A stretch of DNA of 64,000 nt from Ooceraea biroi (Eukaryota > Arthropoda > Insecta > Hymenoptera > Formicidae): the NCBI RefSeq assembly GCF_003672135.1, contig NC_039518.1:1860001-1924000 (forward strand), in the 5' to 3' direction. Positions within the stretch are counted from its first letter, which is position 1, and every line of letters starts with the position of its first letter. The notes beneath the pieces are model-generated. The model was not told the origin of the DNA. It made no database searches and worked only from the letters and a program-made list of their open reading frames with translations. This document shows positions 59,913 through 64,000 of this stretch, in pieces. The translations under genes were made by a program, and so were the position numbers.

Positions 59913-60690
59913 CAGGGTGTCCCGGGTTTTAACCGACAAACTGCGGGAGCATATTTTACTAGTGGAAATAAGAAAAAATTCTTATATCGAGTTTGCTTAG
60001 AAATGCTTTATTACAAAGTTATAAACCAATATTGAAAAGAAATATCAGATAAGTAACAACGGATTTTTTCACAAAAATAAAAATTATCTACGCAATGATT
60101 TAGTGACGCATTTCAAAATGTTGTCCTTGCACATCGATACAAGTTAGACATCGACGCAGTACAGAATTTGTTACAGTACGACATTCCTGAAAATTTTGTT
60201 GCATCTCAGTAACTGAATTAGTAATTCGTTGCTTCAAATCTTCAAGCGAGATTACTTCTGTACTGTAAACTTTATTTTTTAAAGTTGCCCATAAATAAAA
60301 ATCAAGAGGCGTTAAATCGGGCGATCTTGGAGGCCAGAAAACCGGTCCTCCTCGACCAATCCACCTATGAGCGTAATGTTCATCTAACCAGTTTCTAACT
60401 TGTCTAGCATTAGGTTGAAATCTAACAGCTACTGTTGTGAAAGTAACAATCATACTGAATCGTTTCAACATAGTGAACATGAATACATGTGAATACACAT
60501 AACATAAACATCTTCGACCTTCCAAATTCTACACTATGTTCCGTTGTTACTTATCTCATATTTCTTTTCAATATTGGTTTATAACTTTGTAATAAAGCAT
60601 TTCTAAGCAAACTCGATATAAGAATTTTTTCTTATTTCCACTAGTAGAATATGCTCCCGCAGTTTGTCGGTTAAAACCCGGGACACCCTG
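59913..60690 (-). mobile_element. CAGGGTGTCCCGGG element with transposase remnant
   Basis: Ends CAGGGTGTCCCGGGTTTTAA and its complement with TA on each side. The arms are about 150 bp inverted repeats. The inside is largely the 3' half of a transposase gene on the minus strand. An internally deleted Tc1/mariner-type element. Confidence 0.92.
60100..60525 (-). pseudogene. C-terminal transposase fragment (Tc1/mariner superfamily)
   Basis: From FQPNARQVRNWLDEHYAHRW to QGQHFEMRH-stop, with WIGRGGPVFWPPRSPDLTPLD in the D3 region. It is the same transposase group as the fragment in RPB2 intron 5 but a different family. The first catalytic segments are missing, and the residues upstream of FQPN appear out of register. 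Confidence 0.85.
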
Positions 60691-60694
60691 TATA

Positions 60695-61640
60695 CCCAGG
60701 TAGCCAAGTCTGCCGAAAGCAGATGATGCTAACTATCTGCTATCAACTATTGCCAGCCAAAAGACAACAAATTTGATACAGAAGTTGTTATTAACGATTA
60801 ATTCGACAAATTGGTGCCAGAAATGTAACAGAGCTTGCTCACAAAATCTGAGAACGGATTGGCGGCAGAAACCGAGCAGAATCTGCAAACATGGCTTGAA
60901 GTCGGATTGTCGACAGAAACCGAGCAAGATTTGCGCGCGCGGAATCTAACGGCGGATTGGCAGCAGAAACCGAGCAGGATCTGCAGCTTTTGACAGTATT
61001 CAAATTTACACGGCTATGAATACGTGTTTTCGCTCCGCACCGCTACGCGGTGCACACGTCGAGTTCTTACTCGATGTTAAGATTTAGCCTAACAGTTATA
61101 TAAGTTAATATACGCGCCTTGGCATGACAATATTAATTTTTCTGAAAATTTTTGCACTTGCGGCACAGAGGCTCCCATGGACGACGTCCATGTAGTTCAC
61201 GCACGCCACAAGCAATCTGAAGTTCGAAAGCAAAATTCGGACTTCGGACTAGAATAAATTAACAATAAGAGAGAGATTATGCAACGAACTGTCAGAAAGA
61301 CACATCAAGCCAAATGTACTTTAATTTAACAAACAAACAAATGCGTTCTGTTAACACATGGTAATATAAAATGCCAATTTATAGTGTGTTAAAAGTAAAC
61401 ACATGCTTTAATATATCGTAAATATGAATGGCCGAAAGCTGCAGATGCTGTTCGGTTTCTGCCGTCAATTTGCCGTCAGATGTTAACAGATCCTGCTCGG
61501 TTTCTGCCGCCAATCTGCTGTCAGAGTCTGTTAGCAGATCACTATCCTAACGCGGACATAACGGATGCCAATTTGCTATCAACTTCTGCAGTAATCTGTT
61601 GCCAATCTGCTGGCAGATTGCACACATTTTGCTTACTGGG
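60695..61640. mobile_element. Element with CCCAG...CTGGG ends and repeated GGCAGAAACCGAGCAG motif
   Basis: The left end CCCAGGTAGCCAAGTCTGCC and right end GCTTACTGGG are imperfect inverted repeats, with TA on both sides. GGCAGAAACCGAGCAGAATCTGC recurs three times in the left part, and its complement (CTGCTCGGTTTCTGCC) twice in the right part. It starts four bases after the end of the preceding element. No coding region. Confidence 0.75.
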
Positions 61641-61642
61641 TA

Positions 61643-62299
61643 GTTTTCAAGATTTCCCGATATCAAAATCTTATTAGTTACGCTGCGGACGATAATTTTT
61701 TCATCGAGTGACAAAACGCATATTTCATTGCAATTTGAATGCTGGTGTAATAATTGTAAAGCAAATAGTAGTCATAAATGTAATAATCGACGATGCCGAA
61801 GCAATAGTAATTTTTAATGTTAAAACTTAATTCTTATATAACTATTTTAATTTGTAATATTAATTTTAATTACTTTTTAATTTACAAATTTTTCTTAAGT
61901 ATATACATATATGCCGATTTATTATTTGATCATGTGTGAAAACTTACATTGTGCTTGCAAATTAATTGGCGAAAATCCGTGATCCAGGAAGACAAGAAAA
62001 AATTATTATTAGTGCTTCGCGATGGAATTGCAATGAGATATAAATATTTAATTGTTCCATGAACTGTAAGATTATACATAGCAATCTATAAGTAATAGAA
62101 ATATGATGAGTTGTACGATATATTAATTTCCGTTACCGTATTAAACGTACTTAGGCTATGAGAGTGTATAAAAAGTTCAAGGAAAAATAAAGAGTGAAAT
62201 GTATGAAGAAATATAATACGATATTGTTCTCGCTATTATTAATCCATCTTTTCATTTTCCCAATTCCCATTACGTTCATTGGACAAATTTACCAGAAAT
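61643..62299. other. Spacer, nothing assigned
   Basis: AT-rich, no ORF or repeat that I can support. Confidence 0.3.
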
Positions 62300-62303
62300 T
62301 TAA

Positions 62304-63512
62304 GGGGGTATTCTAGTGTAGCGTGTCAGAAAAATCAAATTTTTTTTTGGGCATATTTTGCAAGTATATGGTATGGAAAATATGTCTGCGAGAAGATTTA
62401 GCCCGATTCGCAAAATTAACAAAGTAATAGCACCCAATAGAAAATAACCTCCGGCGCGCGCTCGGCGGTTGGACCGCGCGGCACACAACAGAGCATTGTG
62501 TTAGTATTTTAGGTAGGATCGGAAGATCGTTATTCTTTGAAGGTCGTACATTTAAATTGGAGCCTTTGTACAGTAGAGGTTATATAGTACGATGAATCTC
62601 TAAATTCATTGATTTGGACTTTGCTCCAAAACATCTCCATGCTGGCGTGAAAGTTGTTGAAATAGCAACATTCTTGGCAGTTATAATTTTCAATAAAGGA
62701 TTTATGCCAATTTTCAAACTTATGAACGTGATGGGAGTTAGTATTGGTCAGCAAGCGGTGATGTACGCAAACTCCCGGAACGAAGCTCGTATCACCCGCT
62801 CGGAGCGGCGCTCCACTAACTTCTCTCGAGATCAGAGAACGAATCGCAGGGAAGAGAGATCAGCTCTGCAGGACTTCTACGAACAAGAGGAATGTCCCCT
62901 GTATGGCCCTGGACTAGCCGATTGATCGTAAGTAACATTATCTCTATGTAATCAGTATGAAAAACTTTAAACGTGTTTTTCTCGAAACCATGTTTTTCAA
63001 ATTGGTTCCCATGATATCTCAAAAACCAGTTAATCAATTGACTCAGGCTTTTGCACACATCTTCAGTATATGTGTGGTTATAGCCCCTACCACAATCAAG
63101 TCGAAATATTGTTTTTTGGAATTTCTACAGCCCTTCAATGGTGAAAAAAATGGCACAAATCGAAACTTAATTTTCTCAATGAAGTCATGTTTTAAATTTT
63201 CAACATTTTTTTCATTCTGGTACCTGCTATAGCCACACTCATACTAATTAAGAATCTCTTTGGTTTTTTTGTTTCAGATGAGCAGAACAGCTGAAATCAT
63301 GGGAACCATGGACCAACTTTTTTTTTCATGTTCTTATTTAATATCATGTGCAGCGCTTATTTATAGTTATTGTCTACTACAAAAATTTGGAAACATACAC
63401 CAAATATGTATGAATAAGCAGGGAAAACCCTGCCTCAAAAAACCTTATACTTTTTAAAAAAAAAATTCACCAAAATAGCATACAAATTCCGCTTTTACAC
63501 TAGAATACGCCC
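62304..63512 (+). mobile_element. TTAA-bounded element, GGGGGTATTCTAGTGTA ends, with coding remnant
   Basis: The inverted ends GGGGGTATTCTAGTGTAGCG and CTACACTAGAATA-type complement (TACACTAGAATACGCCC) lie between TTAA at 62300-62303 and 63513-63516. It shares the phrase CTTTAAACGTGTTTTTCTCG with the element at 28172-29048. TTAA targets with G-rich ends suggest the Kolobok superfamily (inference). Confidence 0.85.
62614..62925 (+). pseudogene. Transposon-encoded C-terminal fragment ending YGPGLAD
   Basis: About 103 codons open: ATFLAVIIFNKGFMPIFKLM, then QQAVMYANSRNEARI, a basic stretch, and CPLYGPGLAD-stop. I associate the YGPG(I/L)AD ending with insect transposon proteins annotated as Mutator-like transposase domain. 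This is from memory and not verified. The catalytic region is absent. Confidence 0.5.
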
Positions 63513-63516
63513 TTAA

Positions 63517-64000
63517 GGGGGGAGCCTGCTTTAGAACGCTGAAAATAAGGTATATTTTACGAATTGTTTTTAGAGAAACTATACAGCGGATCATTATAAA
63601 ACTTTGATGCATTTATTAGTACATGTTTAAAGATAAACAAAATTATTGTTTTATTTGAATATATCGCTTGTAGAGGTCGTCCTGGAGAAATCTTAGTGCA
63701 GCCGCGTCGCCGGCATCGCAAATTGGTGAGCATTCTCCTGCCTCCAAATTTCGTCTAAACTGAAAAATTGAAATATGTTCTCGTTATTTATGAATTCCCA
63801 TCGTCGATGAACCAAAGAGAGAAGAAAAAAGTTGAAAAGTGCCAAAATGGTGGAGCTTAGAACACAAAAGTACGATTTTTAGGCAAAGTTGTTGAACTTT
63901 TTCATGCAAAAGTAATGTTTTTATGAATATTAAAGGTTCATCGACGATGGGAATTCATAAATAACGAGAAAATATTTCAATTTTTCAGTTTGGATGAAAT
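63517..64000. mobile_element. Start of a further TTAA-GGGG element and a foldback cut by the window edge
   Basis: GGGGGGAGCCTGCTTTAGAACG follows the TTAA at 63513-63516, as the left end of another element. Inside, CGTTATTTATGAATTCCCATCGTCGATGAACC (63780-63811) pairs with its complement at 63937-63970, and pairing continues outward to the window end, so the right end lies outside. Confidence 0.6.

Noticed and set aside
1..64000. CRISPR arrays, operons or prokaryotic promoters
   Set aside because: The window is a eukaryotic nuclear sequence with spliced genes. The regular repeats found are mariner units and palindromes.

Overview
The window looks like nuclear DNA of an insect, most probably a hymenopteran and plausibly an ant. 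Genes are split by short GT-AG introns, coding DNA is CpG-rich while non-coding DNA is AT-rich, and the four clear gene orthologues read like standard insect proteins. Mariner and palindromic DNA transposons are dense. The lineage is inferred from general character; no diagnostic marker was tested.

Layout of host genes, left to right. (1) 3857-6812 (+) is the terminal coding exon of a large Lys/Glu/Ser-rich nuclear-type protein that I cannot name. (2) 9380-12229 (-) is the complete eIF3 subunit j gene (6 exons, 238 aa), convergent with gene 1. (3) 17821-23942 (+) is the complete RPB2 gene, the second-largest subunit of RNA polymerase II (7 exons, 1178 aa). (4) 25072-27724 (+) is the complete KCTD9 gene (7 exons, 392 aa). 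(5) about 29696-30409 (+) is a HAUS1-like augmin subunit whose last exon is split by a mariner. (6) 33587-36079 (+) is the complete MCRS1 gene (6 exons, 471 aa, one GC-AG intron). (7) about 42300-55520 (+) is a very large gene (3616 aa) made almost entirely of disordered sequence, with a repeated IPK-type motif and a C-terminal C2H2 zinc finger. All gene models were built by reading splice sites and checking phase by hand.

Mobile DNA fills most of the rest. Two separate loci (144-3419 and 38626-41924) hold the same odd structure: one full-length mariner joined to two tandem 5'-truncated units, with every internal joint at the same TA inside the transposase gene. A single copy of the same family sits in the HAUS1-like exon, and a second mariner family lies at 12586-13870. 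Five elements with CAGGGTG ends and TA target sites have long palindromic arms. Several elements bounded by TTAA and GGGG/CCCC include three stacked head to tail just upstream of RPB2. A tRNA-derived SINE lies in the last MCRS1 intron, and two elements have CCCAG...CTGGG ends. About 400 bp of repeat is shared, inverted, between the upstream regions of RPB2 and MCRS1. In the RPB2 copy it is split by foldback insertions.

The genes form no pathway cluster. They are housekeeping genes for transcription, translation initiation, chromatin and spindle function, separated by transposon-rich DNA. I found no CRISPR array, no rRNA and no intact tRNA gene.
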